This document shows, one piece after another, positions 40,423-42,817 of a stretch of 42,817 bases of DNA. Made by a program: the position numbers and the translations under genes. Source of the stretch: an uncultured Lachnospiraceae bacterium (GTDB taxonomy: Bacteria; Bacillota; Clostridia; Lachnospirales; Lachnospiraceae); NCBI GenBank assembly GCA_934394565.1, contig CAKRQV010000020.1, forward strand, positions 1-42,817. The letters run 5' to 3'. The notes under the pieces are model-generated. The model searched no databases and was not told the DNA's origin. It worked only from the letters and a program-made list of their open reading frames with translations. The stretch's first letter is position 1; each line of letters starts with the position of its first letter.

Positions 40423-42817
40423 ATGATTTTGGATACAACATCATCCAGCAGAACTGACAGACCGTCCAAAGCAGCAAAGCCGGCCGCTTCTGCTCCGCGC
40501 AGTACCGCGTCCGCTTCACAGCGTTCTGCCAGTGCACCTTCTTCCGGTACACACCGCAAGAGACGTCGCCGTTTCACGACGATCGTATATTTTTCGCTGC
40601 TATTAGTTTACCTGGAAGTAATCTTCCATATCCTGATGTTTCACAATATCCGGTTTTCTCTGATCTATCCAATTCTGTTTGCCCTGACACTTGGCACAGT
40701 CCTTGGTACGATCTGCCGGTTATTCAAACGCCAGGTCAACCGTATACTTATGGTGACCTTTACCGCCATACTCTGTGTACTGTTCTGTTCAGAGGTTATT
40801 TATAAGGGCTTCTTCGATACTTATTATGCCCTGTTTGGCGTACTCGGTGTTGCCGGACAGGCACTGGACTTTCTGGACAGTATCTTCCGTGTGATTTTGT
40901 CCTCACTGATTCCGCTGGTACTGCTCTTTGTACTTCCTGTGGGCTTTGTGGTTTTTTTCGCGCCGCAGTACATCAGTCTTAAGAGAAAGCCGCCTCTGAC
41001 CCATCTGATCACGATTGCCGAAGGTCTTGTGATCCATATCGTCATGCTGCTTTGCCTGCTGATCGGCGGACGCGGTGTATTTTCCGGATATGACCTGTAT
41101 TTCCATACGTTCTCTGTCGATGAATCCGTAGACCGTCTGGGCGTCATGACAACTACATATCTGTCTGGCAAGATCAAGATCACCGGCGGAGGCTCCTCCG
41201 GCGAGATCATCAATGACGAAACACCGGCAGATACCAGTGGATCTGATGCCGAAGCTTCCGGTTCTGGCATTCCGGCAGCCAGCACAGTAAACGGCACAGA
41301 CAGCACCGGCACGGATACCACCACAGGCCAGACCACCCAGATCGATACTTCACCGAATATCCTGAATATCGACTTTGACAAGATCCTGTCCGATTCCGGC
41401 AACAGCAAGGACGTAGCTTCTCTGGTAGATTATATGAAGAACAAGTCCGGTACCAATAAGAACCAGTATACCGGCATGTTCAAGGGCTACAATCTGATCT
41501 GGATCAGTGCCGAGGGTCTGGACGAATGCATCATCAATGAATCCTGGACGCCGACCCTGTACAAGATGGCTACTCAGGGCTTCCACTTTAAGAATTACTA
41601 CTCACCACTGTGGTACGGCAGTACATCCGGTGGTGAATGGGCGAACCTGACCGGTACAGTACCGAACAACGGTAAATACGTCTCATTGCAGGAATCCGGC
41701 AACCGTAAGATCAATATGCTTTTCACCGCAGGCCGTCAGTCCACCCGCCTCGGCTACCATACGACCGGCTGGCACAACAACTCCGCCACCTACTACGGAC
41801 GTAACCTTTCCTTCCCGAACATGGGCTATGAATGGCACGGTTCCGGTGACGGCTATGATCCGGAGGTCAGTGAAAGCAGCGGCAAGGCACTGTGGCCGCA
41901 GTCCGATATCCGCCTGATCGACCAGAGCTTTGACAAGTATGCTTCCGATGAACCATTTATGACCTACTATATGTCCGTCAGCGGTCACGTGGAATACAAT
42001 TTCAGCGGTAATGCCATGTCCGTACGAAACAAGGACAAAGTAGCCAACCTGACCTATTCCGATACTGCCAAGGCCTATATTGCCTGCCAGCTGGAGCTGG
42101 AGTATGCTATGCAGGATCTTCTGCAGCGTCTGGAAAATGCCGGCATCGCGGACCGTACACTGATCGTACTTGCACCGGACCATGTACCGTACTCCTACAT
42201 GAGCGACGGCAACAATATTGTAGAAGAGATCAAAGGGACTTCTCTGGATGAAATTGAATCCTACAGGAATACACTGATCATCTACTCTCCGTCCATGCAG
42301 CAGCCGGTAGAAGTTGACAAATACTGCTGTTCTGTAGATATTCTGCCGACAGTCTCCAACCTGATGGGCTGGGATTATGACTCCCGTATGATGGTGGGAC
42401 AGGATATCCTGTCCGATTCCGAACAGTTTGTCATGTTCCCGGGACTGAGCTTTATCACAGACAAGTGTATCTATAATAAGAAGCAGGATAAGATCACTTC
42501 CCTGACCGGTGAAGAAATCAGTCAGGACTATATTTCCCAGATGTCCAAGAAGGCTTACAACTGGTACACGATCTCGGATCTTTTGTATTCTACCGATTTT
42601 TATAAATATGTAGAATCTCAGATGCCGGCTGTTTCTTCTGATTATCAGGCCGCTGTAAATGCCCTGCGTTCCGGTACTGCCACCACAGGTGCAACGACCG
42701 GTACTTCAGACGGTACAGCTGCCACAGGTACGACCGATGTGACCGGCACTGCTGCCACAGGTACGACCGATGCGACCGGCACTGCTGCCACAGGTACGAC
42801 CGATGCGACCGGCACTG
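40423..42817 (+). CDS. LTA-synthase-like sulfatase-fold membrane protein (3' end outside window)
   Basis: At least 798 residues, with the stop beyond the window. A Ser/Ala-rich basic N-terminus of about 50 residues precedes five helices (for example IVYFSLLLVYLEVIFHILMF and SSLIPLVLLFVLPVGFVVFF). After a Thr/Ser-rich linker comes a sulfatase domain from about residue 360: LIWISAEGLDECIINESWTPT (metal Glu/Asp), YYSPLWYGSTSGGEWANL with Thr401 as likely nucleophile, MSVSGHVEY and VLAPDHVPYS. The family transfers glycerol phosphate to lipoteichoic acid or similar polymers outside the membrane. AGGAG lies 4 nt before this ATG; the ATG at 40420 is almost as good. The C-terminus enters 11-residue repeats. 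Confidence 0.9.
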   Translation, partial: MILDTTSSSRTDRPSKAAKPAASAPRSTASASQRSASAPSSGTHRKRRRRFTTIVYFSLLLVYLEVIFHILMFHNIRFSLIYPILFALTLGTVLGTICRLFKRQVNRILMVTFTAILCVLFCSEVIYKGFFDTYYALFGVLGVAGQALDFLDSIFRVILSSLIPLVLLFVLPVGFVVFFAPQYISLKRKPPLTHLITIAEGLVIHIVMLLCLLIGGRGVFSGYDLYFHTFSVDESVDRLGVMTTTYLSGKIKITGGGSSGEIINDETPADTSGSDAEASGSGIPAASTVNGTDSTGTDTTTGQTTQIDTSPNILNIDFDKILSDSGNSKDVASLVDYMKNKSGTNKNQYTGMFKGYNLIWISAEGLDECIINESWTPTLYKMATQGFHFKNYYSPLWYGSTSGGEWANLTGTVPNNGKYVSLQESGNRKINMLFTAGRQSTRLGYHTTGWHNNSATYYGRNLSFPNMGYEWHGSGDGYDPEVSESSGKALWPQSDIRLIDQSFDKYASDEPFMTYYMSVSGHVEYNFSGNAMSVRNKDKVANLTYSDTAKAYIACQLELEYAMQDLLQRLENAGIADRTLIVLAPDHVPYSYMSDGNNIVEEIKGTSLDEIESYRNTLIIYSPSMQQPVEVDKYCCSVDILPTVSNLMGWDYDSRMMVGQDILSDSEQFVMFPGLSFITDKCIYNKKQDKITSLTGEEISQDYISQMSKKAYNWYTISDLLYSTDFYKYVESQMPAVSSDYQAAVNALRSGTATTGATTGTSDGTAATGTTDVTGTAATGTTDATGTAATGTTDATGT
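42712..42817. repeat. 33-bp coding tandem repeats at window edge
   Basis: Copies start at 42721, 42754 and 42787 and continue out of the window. They encode an Ala-Thr-Gly-Asp-rich 11-residue unit (ATGTTDATGTA) at the end of the LTA-synthase-like protein. The copies are nearly identical. Confidence 0.85.

Overview
The window looks like chromosomal DNA of a low-to-mid GC Gram-positive anaerobe of the class Clostridia, probably a Lachnospiraceae (Blautia/Ruminococcus-like) species. This is inferred from strong AGGAGG-type ribosome binding sites, many lipobox proteins, an FMN riboswitch-ribU unit, an L-box-dapA-dapB unit, a GldF-GldG-type ABC cluster and a eukaryote-like HisA. No rRNA, tRNA, CRISPR array, intact insertion sequence or prophage was seen.

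Positions 1-9400, all minus strand: a Csp-like subtilase, a rhodanese and a NUDIX hydrolase. Then ribU behind a sigma-A promoter, FMN riboswitch and terminator. Then a complete ECF vitamin-type transporter operon (DUF4430 lipoprotein, EcfT, fused double ATPase, S component) with unknown substrate, and a stand-alone LysR-type DNA-binding domain.

Positions 9400-17600 are accessory. They hold an AT-rich gene-poor stretch, a TIM-barrel protein, a decayed 3' end of a DUF4143 ATPase gene, a LURP-one-like protein, and a four-gene minus-strand envelope cluster. That cluster runs from a zinc-ribbon/Ltp-repeat membrane protein through a DUF5050-type lipoprotein and a zinc-ribbon gene broken by two one-base deletions in A runs, to a lipoprotein with five 26-residue Cys repeats. 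A divergent small XRE regulator and an intact AAA/DUF4143 ATPase follow.

Positions 17600-31730: tex, a DUF4190-like and a DUF975 membrane protein, and a 289-bp near-palindrome with two perfect inner hairpins. Then hom, prfB (with its programmed +1 frameshift), secA, a DUF4340 protein with 13-residue repeats, a GldF-GldG fusion and its ATPase, a second large palindrome, and hpf behind a near-consensus promoter.

Positions 31730-42817: eukaryote-like hisA, a low-complexity lipoprotein, dapA-dapB under a lysine riboswitch, and an SSB-like protein. After these come a structured intergenic stretch, typA, an LCP-family cell-wall ligase, and a divergent LTA-synthase-like sulfatase that runs off the window within 33-bp tandem repeats.

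The best candidates for something undescribed are the two long perfect-arm structured elements (21386-21674 and 30978-31144), which share CTTAG motifs in their interiors, and the Ltp/zinc-ribbon/Cys-repeat envelope cluster with its divergent regulator. All positions were read by eye; no homology search or folding program was run.
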